DNA of 64,000 nucleotides from an uncultured bacterium (lineage in GTDB: Bacteria; Cyanobacteriota; Vampirovibrionia; Gastranaerophilales; Gastranaerophilaceae): positions 62,001-126,000 of the forward strand of contig CACYVN010000007.1 of NCBI GenBank assembly GCA_902777855.1, read 5' to 3'. The notes beneath the pieces are model-generated. The model was not told the origin of the DNA and ran no database searches. It saw nothing but the letters and a program-made list of their open reading frames with translations. How positions within the stretch are numbered: the stretch's first letter is position 1; the number at the start of each line of letters is the position of its first letter. Positions 5,787-13,755 of the stretch are shown here, piece after piece. A program made the translations under genes and the position numbers.

Positions 5787-8195
5787 ATGATTAAAAAACT
5801 TACTGCCTTAATGGCGCTTTTTATGACATCAGTTGCTCCTGTATTTGCAAGTGAAGCGGATTTGATTGTTCCGAGTATCAAGACTATATCTCCGAGCAGT
5901 TACACACTGCTTTTGATAGGTCTTGGAATTTCTGTCATCGGACTTTGTTTCGGCTTATGGAAATTTTTGGAAGTCAAAAAATTAGACGTTCATTCTGCAA
6001 TGGCATCTGTGGGCAACACCATTTTTGAAACCTGCAAAACATATCTTGTTCAGCAGGGCAAATTTTTACTTGCACTCGAAATCATAATCGGTGCGTGTAT
6101 TGCATTTTATTTTGGTTACCTGCAACAGATGGGTTGGAGTGGAGTCCTAACCATCCTTGGCTGGTCTGTAATCGGTATTTTGGGTTCTTATGCGGTTGCC
6201 TGGTTCGGTATCAGAATGAATACTTTGGCAAATGCAAGAACTGCTTTTGCATCATTAAAAGGTAACCCGTTAAATATCCTCAATATCCCTTTAAAAGCAG
6301 GTATGAGTATCGGTGTTTTGCTTGTATCTGTTGAACTCATTATGATGCTTATAATTTTACTGTTTGTTCCCGGCAAAATAGCAGGTGCATGTTTTATCGG
6401 GTTTGCTATCGGTGAATCTCTGGGCGCATCTGCGCTGCGTGTTGCAGGTGGTATCTTTACAAAAATTGCCGATATCGGTTCTGATTTGATGAAGATTCAG
6501 TTTGGTATCAAAGAAGATGACCCTCGTAACCCGGGTGTTATTGCAGACTGTACGGGTGACAATGCGGGGGATTCAATCGGTCCTACGGCTGACGGATTTG
6601 AAACTTACGGTGTAACAGGTGTTGCGCTTGTCAGTTTCATCCTGCTTGCCGTTTTAGGCAAAGGAAATCAGGTTCAGCTTTTGGCCTGGATTTTCGTTAT
6701 GAGATTTTTAATGATTGTAACTTCAGTTATTGCATACGGAATCAATGCTTTGTGGGATAAGTTTGTTTATTCTAAAAAAGCTGAAAAATTCGACTTTGAA
6801 GTACCTTTGACAAGACTTGTATGGATTACATCAATACTTTCCATTGGTATGACTTACGGAGTCAGCGCTTGGTTACTCAATCCTTTAGGCCACGGAATTT
6901 GGTTTATTTTGGCATCAATAATTTCATGCGGTACATTAGGTGCAGCATTAATTCCTGAATTTACCAAAATCTTTACTTCTCCAAAGGCTAAACACACAGA
7001 AGAAGTAGTAACGGCATCAAGAGAAGGCGGTGCATCTTTGACAATTCTTTCGGGTATTGTTTCCGGTAATTTTTCCGCATTTTGGATTGGTGCGGTTATC
7101 GTATTTTTAATGACTCTTGCATACATTGCAAGTACATTTATTCCAAACACTTTGATGGCTTATTCATCAGTATTTGCGTTCGGGCTTGTAGCGTTCGGAT
7201 TCTTGGGAATGGGACCTGTCACTATTGCTGTTGACTCCTACGGGCCTGTAACAGATAACGCACAGTCGGTTTATGAATTGTCTTTGATTGAAGATATACC
7301 TAATGTCGGCGAAGAAATCAAAACTCAGTATGGTTTTGATGCAGATTTTGAGAATGCTAAAAAATATTTGGAAGAAAATGACGGTGCAGGTAACACTTTC
7401 AAAGCAACTTCAAAACCTGTTTTAATCGGTACTGCGGTTGTCGGTGCTACAACAATGATTTTCTCATTGATTTTGGTTATTCAAAACACTTTGAATATCA
7501 AGCCGGAAATGATTTTAAACTTATTAAATCCTTACACATTGCTTGGCTTGTTGATGGGCGGGGCGGTAATTTATTGGTTCAGCGGTGCTTCTATGCAGGC
7601 TGTTACAACAGGTGCATACAGAGCAGTTGAATACATTAAAGACAATATCAAACTCGGTGAAGCAGATGAAAAAAGTGCAAATGTAGCAAATTCAAAAGAA
7701 GTTGTAAAAATTTGCACGCAGTACGCTCAAAAAGGTATGGTTAATATCTTTATCGCATTGTTTACTTTTGCTTTGGCACTTGCGTGTCTTTCGGCACCTG
7801 GGGTTGAATCAAAACTTGCAGTTTCATTCTTTGTAAGTTATCTGATTGCGATTGCAATATTCGGTCTTTTCCAGGCTGTATTTATGGCAAACGCAGGCGG
7901 ATGCTGGGATAACGCAAAGAAAATCGTCGAAGTTGATTTGGCAGAAAAGGGAACACCATTGCATGAGTCAACTGTTGTTGGCGATACTGTAGGTGATCCG
8001 TTCAAAGACACATCTTCAGTTGCAATGAATCCGATTATTAAATTTACAACTTTATTTGGTTTGCTTGCGATGGAAATTGCTATAAATGAAAACTTCCGTC
8101 AGATTGCGCCTTATGTCGGTATCGTATTTTTAATAATTGCGTTAATCTTTGTTATACGTTCATTCTACGGAATGAGAATTCCGACTAAAAAATAA
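5787..8195 (+). CDS. hppA: Membrane-bound ion-translocating pyrophosphatase (divergent)
   Basis: An 802-residue multi-span protein that hydrolyses pyrophosphate and pumps H+ or Na+. Hallmarks are DDPRNPGVIADCTGDNAGDS, ADGFETYGVTG, DSYGPVTDNAQSVYELS, GGCWDNAKKIVEVD and VVGDTVGDPFKDTSS. An AAGGAGAG site fixes the start at MIKKLTALMAL, giving a cleavable-looking signal peptide ending VFAS. At the cation-dependence position the sequence is GNTFKA (residues 535-540), with the Lys typical of K+-independent enzymes. The region between DNAQSVYELS and GNTFKA is longer than usual, and the protein exceeds the common 650-770 residues. It probably conserves biosynthetic PPi energy in a fermentative cell. 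The ion cannot be decided from sequence. Confidence 0.93.
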   Translation: MIKKLTALMALFMTSVAPVFASEADLIVPSIKTISPSSYTLLLIGLGISVIGLCFGLWKFLEVKKLDVHSAMASVGNTIFETCKTYLVQQGKFLLALEIIIGACIAFYFGYLQQMGWSGVLTILGWSVIGILGSYAVAWFGIRMNTLANARTAFASLKGNPLNILNIPLKAGMSIGVLLVSVELIMMLIILLFVPGKIAGACFIGFAIGESLGASALRVAGGIFTKIADIGSDLMKIQFGIKEDDPRNPGVIADCTGDNAGDSIGPTADGFETYGVTGVALVSFILLAVLGKGNQVQLLAWIFVMRFLMIVTSVIAYGINALWDKFVYSKKAEKFDFEVPLTRLVWITSILSIGMTYGVSAWLLNPLGHGIWFILASIISCGTLGAALIPEFTKIFTSPKAKHTEEVVTASREGGASLTILSGIVSGNFSAFWIGAVIVFLMTLAYIASTFIPNTLMAYSSVFAFGLVAFGFLGMGPVTIAVDSYGPVTDNAQSVYELSLIEDIPNVGEEIKTQYGFDADFENAKKYLEENDGAGNTFKATSKPVLIGTAVVGATTMIFSLILVIQNTLNIKPEMILNLLNPYTLLGLLMGGAVIYWFSGASMQAVTTGAYRAVEYIKDNIKLGEADEKSANVANSKEVVKICTQYAQKGMVNIFIALFTFALALACLSAPGVESKLAVSFFVSYLIAIAIFGLFQAVFMANAGGCWDNAKKIVEVDLAEKGTPLHESTVVGDTVGDPFKDTSSVAMNPIIKFTTLFGLLAMEIAINENFRQIAPYVGIVFLIIALIFVIRSFYGMRIPTKK

Positions 8196-8218
8196 AATTA
8201 GCCAATACATATAATAAG

Positions 8219-8280
8219 AGCGAGAATTTTGCCATTCTGGACTTGTATCAGAATTTAGAAATTCTCGCTTTTTATTTTTT
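8219..8280 (+). terminator. hppA terminator carrying a palindromic insert
   Basis: An 11-bp stem, AGCGAGAATTT (8219-8229) / AAATTCTCGCT (8259-8269), followed by T-rich DNA. The loop is filled by the degenerate palindrome CCATTCTGGACTTGTATCAG and AAT (8232-8254), resembling inserts in the terminators at 24292 and 59132. Confidence 0.8.
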
Positions 8281-8345
8281 AATAGCAAATTTTATTTTCA
8301 GAAACATTTATACAATATCAATATTTTGTTATGGGAATTATATTA

Positions 8346-10010
8346 ATGAAAGTATCAGCAATTCAACCATCGCAACAAGTAACTTTAACACCGCGTGAAT
8401 TATTAGAAAGATTTAAAAAAGGAGAACGTCCTTATTTTGAGAACCATAACGACAAAATGCAGGGCGAACTTGACGCACTTGCACAGAAGTACAAACAGAC
8501 ATTATCAGTTGATTATAAAGTGAAAATTCTCGATAAAGAACGTGAAATGATGTTTGAAGAACTGAAAAAGCCCGAGCTCACCCTTGCAAGAAATTATCCG
8601 CAAATAGTATATGCACTTATGAACGAAAAAGATATCAAAATGAATGAGTTTGATGATATTCTCAGGCTTATGAATATTACGGGACTTCAGAGAGAAAGTG
8701 AACTATCTATTAATAAACCAAAGATAACTGAACAACATATAGACACCTTAAAAGATGCCTATCTTCAGTTAAGCGAAGAAAACAACGCAGGATTGAGGGC
8801 GAAAAGTTTTATCCCCGATTTGCTAAATACATACAGAAACAACAATCCCAAGCTTGCGGACAAAATCAGCGAAACTCTGAGATATCTGTATGAACATACA
8901 CAACACCATAGTTTAAAAGACGAGATAAAAGCCTCTAACAACGAACATACTCTTGATTATTGCCTTAACGAAGTGAAGAACAGGAATAATGATTTTGAAT
9001 ATTTCTTCAATAAAGCGATGCTGATAGCAGACAGGAAAGAACCTCGAATTAATGCACTTGTAAATGGCTTTTTAAAACTTGACGATGTACCTGATAACCT
9101 AAAACGCAGGGCAATTCTCGGCGCAGGTAAATTCAGAAGCGAGGAGAACTTTGAAATAATAAAGAAAATAGCATTAGATACAAATGAAACCGATATAAGA
9201 AAAAGAGAATTTGCTATACAATCATTAGCACTTTACCTTAAAGAAAAACCTGAAGAAGTTAAACAAATAATGGAAACGATTTCAAAAGAAGACACAATAT
9301 ATGCACCGTTAGGAAGAATTTTAAAGGATAAAATCAACGGAAACTATCACGGGCAAACAAACAGGGAACTGAATTATGCAAGTATAAAAGATAAAAAACT
9401 GAAAAATTTTAAACACAATTTTAAAAATTTTTACCTGACAACAGAACCATTATCAACAAAGAAAATAAACTCATTACAGTTGAATACGATGGCATATCTG
9501 AACCAACTGAAATCACTTTCTAAAACAAGAAAATATATGATTATCGGGGCGGATGATACTATAACAAAATATCTTCAGGACGGTATCGGAGCCAGATATA
9601 TCTTCCCAGAGGCAATTTATAATTCAGGGCCGTTCTATGATGCCTATGACGGACTAAACACCACAGAAATTAATATTATGAGTGCAAAAAGACTGGGTGA
9701 TAAATATCACCAAAATCAAATTGCTCACGAAACAGGACACACCCTTCATTCAATGTTTGACAAAGAAGATTCTAAACTGATAGATACCCTCTTTGAAAAA
9801 GCAACTGAAAAAGATATCACTCTTGATTATTATGCACAGGCAAATTCGCACGAATACTTTGCTCAGGGCTGTGATGCCTACACCTCGCACTACAAACCGC
9901 ACAAGTATTTGCTTGAAGACAACCCCATAGGACACACCGTCTATGAACTCATGGACAAAGATCCAGACTTATTTAAGTTTATTAAAAAAGTTTTGAAAAA
10001 ATATCGCTAA
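8346..10010 (+). CDS. HEAT-like helical protein with C-terminal zinc metalloprotease domain
   Basis: A 554-residue protein. Residues 20-340 are helical, with HEAT-like repeats around 240-330 (RRAILGAGKFRSEENFEIIKKIALD, then REFAIQSLALYLKEKPEEV). The last 150 residues hold a zincin: HETGH (H461, E462, H465) and a downstream Glu in NSHEYFAQGCDAY (E503), the spacing seen in anthrax-lethal-factor-like (ATLF) and related proteases. No signal peptide. The N-terminus MKVSAIQPSQQ favours the second ATG, 15 bases into the frame; the ribosome-binding site is weak. Possibly an exported or injected protease (inference). Confidence 0.65.
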   Translation: MKVSAIQPSQQVTLTPRELLERFKKGERPYFENHNDKMQGELDALAQKYKQTLSVDYKVKILDKEREMMFEELKKPELTLARNYPQIVYALMNEKDIKMNEFDDILRLMNITGLQRESELSINKPKITEQHIDTLKDAYLQLSEENNAGLRAKSFIPDLLNTYRNNNPKLADKISETLRYLYEHTQHHSLKDEIKASNNEHTLDYCLNEVKNRNNDFEYFFNKAMLIADRKEPRINALVNGFLKLDDVPDNLKRRAILGAGKFRSEENFEIIKKIALDTNETDIRKREFAIQSLALYLKEKPEEVKQIMETISKEDTIYAPLGRILKDKINGNYHGQTNRELNYASIKDKKLKNFKHNFKNFYLTTEPLSTKKINSLQLNTMAYLNQLKSLSKTRKYMIIGADDTITKYLQDGIGARYIFPEAIYNSGPFYDAYDGLNTTEINIMSAKRLGDKYHQNQIAHETGHTLHSMFDKEDSKLIDTLFEKATEKDITLDYYAQANSHEYFAQGCDAYTSHYKPHKYLLEDNPIGHTVYELMDKDPDLFKFIKKVLKKYR

Positions 10011-10021
10011 TTACTTTAACA

Positions 10022-10051
10022 TGAAAGGTGCAATTTTTGCACCTTATTTTT
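10022..10051 (+). terminator. Intrinsic terminator after the metalloprotease gene
   Basis: AAGGTGCAA/TTGCACCTT with a short T loop, then ATTTTTT. Confidence 0.8.
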
Positions 10052-10060
10052 TCATAACCC

Positions 10061-10125
10061 TCTCCCATTTTTCTAAATTCGCTTTTGCTCATTAAGAAAA
10101 AATTTTCTCTCCTGAGAGATAGTTT
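10061..10125. repeat. Dispersed CCCTC...TAAATTCGC repeat, degenerate copy
   Basis: The segment beginning CCCTCTCCC with core TTTCTAAATTCGCT and ATTAAGAAA matches in order the reverse complement of 63670-63750 (CCCTCACCC, ATTTCTAAATTCGCT, ATTAAGAAA, CCCTCTCCC). It sits between a terminator and a promoter, in no gene. Confidence 0.55.
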
Positions 10126-10130
10126 ATATC

Positions 10131-10159
10131 TTGAAACAAACTGCTAAATTTGATAAAAT
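10131..10159 (+). promoter_or_regulatory. Promoter of the TrmB-family gene (leaderless)
   Basis: TTGAAA (10131-10136), a 17-base spacer and TAAAAT (10154-10159), only six bases before the ATG at 10166. Transcription would start at or next to the start codon. No Shine-Dalgarno sequence is present. Confidence 0.6.
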
Positions 10160-10165
10160 CGCATT

Positions 10166-10963
10166 ATGGATAATGTTGTAGAGAAATTAAAAAGTTTAGG
10201 ATTCAATTCTTACGAAGCAAAGGTTTATATTGCTCTGTTAAAAAAATATCCTGCAACAGGTTATGAAGTTTCGCAGATGGCAAATATTCCGCAATCAAGA
10301 GCCTATGATGCCTTAAAATCGCTTGCAAGTGAAAAAATTGTTATAGCAAGTGATGACAAACCGCAAAAGTATTCCCCGATTGCCCCAAAGGAATTGACTC
10401 AAAGGTTTAAACGCAAAATCAATTCAACAATAGAATATCTTGAAAAAAAACTTCCTGATGTAAAAGAGGATTACAATGAGCCTTTACATAATATAACAGG
10501 CTATGAAAATATTTTAAATAAACTCAAAGAAATAATTAAAAATACAAAAAAATCTATTTATATAGAAATCTGGAAAGAAGATTTTAAACATGTTGAAAAA
10601 GAGTTAAGAGCGGCTTATGACAGAGATGTTGATGTAAAAATCGTTGCACTTGGAGAATTTACCACAAATTTCGGACTTGTATATCAGCATGCAGGTGCAA
10701 AGGAAATTGTCCATAATTCAGGAAGCCGATTGATTTATATTTTGTCCGACACTCAGGAATGTCTTTTTGGCAAAATTGAATACAGTGCAACCTGGACAAA
10801 GAATATTGATGTTGTTTTTCTGCTACTGAATTTTATTGTTCACGATATGTATCTGCTTGATGTCGGGCAGAATTTCCCCGAACAGTTAAAATATTTTTAC
10901 GGTGCAGGGATGAAAAATTTGAAAAACAAAATCCTCTCTCAAGGCGGGGTGAATATACATTGA
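10166..10963 (+). CDS. TrmB-family transcriptional regulator
   Basis: A 265-residue protein. An N-terminal winged helix (residues 1-80: LGFNSYEAKVYIALL, YEVSQMANIPQSRAYDAL) is the TrmB signature and is followed by a coiled-coil linker and an effector domain with PLD-like features (ITGYENILNKLKEII, SIYIEIWKEDF). TrmB proteins usually sense sugars and regulate sugar uptake or metabolism; they are common in archaea and some bacteria. No sugar operon adjoins it. The mRNA looks leaderless. Ligand unknown. Confidence 0.85.
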   Translation: MDNVVEKLKSLGFNSYEAKVYIALLKKYPATGYEVSQMANIPQSRAYDALKSLASEKIVIASDDKPQKYSPIAPKELTQRFKRKINSTIEYLEKKLPDVKEDYNEPLHNITGYENILNKLKEIIKNTKKSIYIEIWKEDFKHVEKELRAAYDRDVDVKIVALGEFTTNFGLVYQHAGAKEIVHNSGSRLIYILSDTQECLFGKIEYSATWTKNIDVVFLLLNFIVHDMYLLDVGQNFPEQLKYFYGAGMKNLKNKILSQGGVNIH

Positions 10964-10977
10964 TAAGGCATTAAAAT

Positions 10978-11005
10978 TTGCATTTCCCCATGTTCTTGCT
11001 ATCAT
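10978..11005 (+). promoter_or_regulatory. Promoter of prfA (leaderless)
   Basis: TTGCAT (10978-10983), 16 bases, TATCAT (11000-11005), then six bases to the prfA ATG. No clear ribosome-binding site precedes that ATG. An in-frame ATG lies nine bases further on. Confidence 0.5.
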
Positions 11006-11011
11006 TGAATT

Positions 11012-12094
11012 ATGAAAGATATGTTAGATAAAATATTGCAAATAGAGCAAAGATATAAAGAACTTGGGCAAACTCTCTCTGATCCCGAAGTTATTCAGGA
11101 TTATAATAAATTCAGAGATTTGTCTAAACAAAGAAAATCAATGGAAGAAACGGTTGAGCTCTATTATGAGTGGAAAAAAGCGACTGATGCCATTGAAGAT
11201 GACAAACAACTTTTGCAGGAAGAAAAAGATGAAGATATGCGCGCAATGTTAAAAGCGGATATTGAAGAAAATGAAGCAAAACTTCCTGAATATGAAGAAA
11301 GAATGAAACGCTTGCTGCTCCCCAAAGACCCTATGGATGATAAAGACATTATGCTTGAAATCAGAGGCGGAGCAGGCGGAGATGAGGCAAACATTTTTGC
11401 GGGAGATTTGGCAAGAATGTATTTAAAATTTGCCGATAAGCAGGGCTGGAAAACCCAAGTTCTATCTAAAACCGAGTGTGAAGCAGGCGGATATTCTGAA
11501 ATTATTATTTCAATTCAGGGTGATGCGGTTTATTCAAAACTTAAATATGAATCAGGGGTTCACAGAGTACAGAGAGTACCGGAAACCGAATCCCAGGGAC
11601 GTGTTCATACCTCAACAGCAACGGTTGCTGTTATGCCGGAAGTTGATGATGTTGAAATAGAAATCAGACCTGAAGATATAGAAATGTCAACGGCACGCTC
11701 AGGCGGAGCAGGCGGACAAAACGTCAACAAGGTTGAAACAGCTGCAAGACTTTTTCATAAACCAACAGGAATAATGATTTTTTGTACCGAGGAACGCTCA
11801 CAGTTGCAGAATAAAGAGCGTGCAATGCAGATTTTGCGTTCAAAACTCTATGATATGGAAGTTCAAAAGCAGATGCAGGAAATAACAGATTTACGCCGCT
11901 CTCAGGTTGGAACCGGTGACAGGTCTGAACGCATCAGGACATACAATTTCCCGCAGGGGCGTTTAACAGACCACAGACTAAACCACAATCTTAATGTTTG
12001 GACAGTCATTGATGGTGATTTGGACGAACTTATCAATATGCTTATTGAATATGACCAGAAATTAAAACTTGAAAAATTAGCGCAACAGGGTTAA
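11012..12094 (+). CDS. prfA: Peptide chain release factor 1
   Basis: A 360-residue class I release factor reading UAA/UAG. The P-x-T codon-recognition motif is PET (in [14 protein letters not shown]) and the catalytic GGQ (residues 234-236) lies in [19 protein letters not shown]-x-T rather than SPF identifies RF1, not RF2. Length is normal. The methyltransferase gene prmC, often next to prfA, is absent here. A convergent hypothetical gene follows eight bases downstream. Confidence 0.97.
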   Translation: MKDMLDKILQIEQRYKELGQTLSDPEVIQDYNKFRDLSKQRKSMEETVELYYEWKKATDAIEDDKQLLQEEKDEDMRAMLKADIEENEAKLPEYEERMKRLLLPKDPMDDKDIMLEIRGGAGGDEANIFAGDLARMYLKFADKQGWKTQVLSKTECEAGGYSEIIISIQGDAVYSKLKYESGVHRVQRVPETESQGRVHTSTATVAVMPEVDDVEIEIRPEDIEMSTARSGGAGGQNVNKVETAARLFHKPTGIMIFCTEERSQLQNKERAMQILRSKLYDMEVQKQMQEITDLRRSQVGTGDRSERIRTYNFPQGRLTDHRLNHNLNVWTVIDGDLDELINMLIEYDQKLKLEKLAQQG

Positions 12095-12102
12095 TTTTGA
12101 TA

Positions 12103-12654
12103 TTAAGTTTTTTTGTATTGTTGTAAATGAGGGAATTGTCTCCTTTTTGGTCTGGGTTCTTTGCGTAAATTCAGATTGATTTCGGTTGCTCTAATCTGAG
12201 CCTGTTCACGCTTCAAATAATTAATATAACTTTCAATAATATCAAGATCATAAACTTTCAAATTATCTACTCTTTTTTGATATTTCGGAATATAGTAATA
12301 TGCCCAGCCATATCTTAATCCCGGTATTCCGAGTTCGCTGTTATGGTATGTTCCCAAATTTAATGATGTGGAATCATAATATCCCAATGTATCAAATTCA
12401 AATCTTATAAATTGTTCAGGTTCCATATCTTCTTCAAAATTAAAACCGTTTAAAGATAAAATATCTTCATGTATTACCATTCTGTAGGAACGGCAACAAA
12501 TTGCATCATAAATGGTTTTGGACATTGAATTATAAACAAAATATGATCTTGTTGCGTAATATGCTGTCTGATTTCGGCTTTTTACAAGTAAAAATCTTTG
12601 TTCTTCAGTTTCTATAGGCTCGTGATAAGTAACCAGTTTAAAATCTACATCCAT
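12103..12654 (-). CDS. Hypothetical protein, tandem paralogue A
   Basis: A 183-residue soluble protein with no recognised domain. Shared landmarks with 12818-13363 are FKLxTYxEPIETEEQ, HEDILSLxGFNFE, FIRFEFDTLGYY and LKREQAQIRATEINLN. It is aromatic-rich with a basic C-terminus (KEPRPKRRQF). Roughly two thirds of residues match the paralogue by eye. It was duplicated locally in the same orientation and lies between prfA and ylxR-infB. Confidence 0.7.
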   Translation of the reverse strand: MDVDFKLVTYHEPIETEEQRFLLVKSRNQTAYYATRSYFVYNSMSKTIYDAICCRSYRMVIHEDILSLNGFNFEEDMEPEQFIRFEFDTLGYYDSTSLNLGTYHNSELGIPGLRYGWAYYYIPKYQKRVDNLKVYDLDIIESYINYLKREQAQIRATEINLNLRKEPRPKRRQFPHLQQYKKT

Positions 12655-12817
12655 ATCATCTTGATTTTACTCTATTTTTTTATCTCTGTAAAGTTAGATA
12701 TAGTAAAAGCTTTCTATTAAAAGTTTTATGATAAACCCAAATAAATTTGCACTTGTTGCGTAAATTCATTTGGGTTGTGATATTAATTCTTAAATCAGAT
12801 AGATTATGTAACTGTTG

Positions 12818-13363
12818 TCATTTTTTGTCTTGTTGCACATTAGAGAATTGCCTTCTTCTTGGTCGCGGCTCTTTGCGAAAATTCAGATTTACTTCGGTTG
12901 CTCTAATCTGGGCTTGTTCACGTTTTAAAGAATTAATATAACTTTCTAAAATATCCATATCATAAGCTTTCAGATTGTCAGCCCTTTTCTGGTGTTTTGG
13001 GATGTCATAATATATACCGGAAAATACCAACCCTGGGACACCGAGTTCGCAATGTGAGTAAGTTCCTAAATCCAAATTACTGAAATTATAGTACCCCAAC
13101 GTATCAAATTCAAATCTGATAAAATACTCCGGGACATCGTCTTCAAAATTAAACCCGCATAAAGATAAAATATCTTCATGTAATATACTACGGTATTTGC
13201 TACAGGAAATCCCCTCATAAATTGTTTTATTTCGCATATTATATAAAAAATTTGCTATCGTGGGATAGTATGCAGTACGATTTCTGCTCACAGCATAAAT
13301 ATATTTTTGTTCTTCAGTTTCTATCGGTTCACGATAGGTATAAAGTTTAAATTCAACATCCAT
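12818..13363 (-). CDS. Hypothetical protein, tandem paralogue B
   Basis: A 181-residue homologue of 12103-12654, the two separated by 163 bases. Conservation is highest in the first 20 residues, around HEDILSL, in RFEFDTLGYY, and in the last 60 residues. The block around residues 20-60 has diverged, suggesting specialisation of one surface. No signal peptide or membrane helix. Function unknown. Confidence 0.7.
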   Translation of the reverse strand: MDVEFKLYTYREPIETEEQKYIYAVSRNRTAYYPTIANFLYNMRNKTIYEGISCSKYRSILHEDILSLCGFNFEDDVPEYFIRFEFDTLGYYNFSNLDLGTYSHCELGVPGLVFSGIYYDIPKHQKRADNLKAYDMDILESYINSLKREQAQIRATEVNLNFRKEPRPRRRQFSNVQQDKK

Positions 13364-13500
13364 ACTATTCTGATTATACTTTATTTTAAAATATCTGTAA
13401 AGCAGACGAAATACTAAAATCCAATTTGTTATTATGGACTTTGATTTATCTTTATTGTTAAATTATAAAGAGCGATTAACAAATACCAAAACAGACAAAT

Positions 13501-13755
13501 ATGACAGAAAGACGATGTGCCGGTTGCCGGCAAATAAAAGACCGAAAAGATATGATAAAGGTTACAAATTCTGCAAAAGGGGTTATTTTAAACCCAGATT
13601 CGTTTACATTTGGCAGATCCGCATATCTTTGCTATAATAATTCTTGTATAGAGTCGGCTTTTAAGAAAAATAAATTGGCTAAATTCCTAAAATGCGCTAT
13701 ACCAAACGAACTGAAAGGACAAGTACTGAATGAGCTACGAAACAAAGAGAATTAG
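13501..13755 (+). CDS. YlxR family (DUF448) RNA-binding protein
   Basis: An 84-residue protein with the YlxR hallmarks RRCAGCRQIKDRKDMIKV (N-terminal CxxC) and GRSAYLCYNNSCIESAFKKN. Family members lie between nusA and infB; recent work links them to RNase P modulation. Here ylxR overlaps infB by 26 bases, so the two are coupled, but nusA and rimP are absent upstream, where the tandem paralogues lie instead. Confidence 0.9.
   Translation: MTERRCAGCRQIKDRKDMIKVTNSAKGVILNPDSFTFGRSAYLCYNNSCIESAFKKNKLAKFLKCAIPNELKGQVLNELRNKEN

Noticed and set aside
13434-13637. Open frame ahead of ylxR
   Set aside because: It overlaps ylxR in another frame, which has the family motifs and couples to infB.
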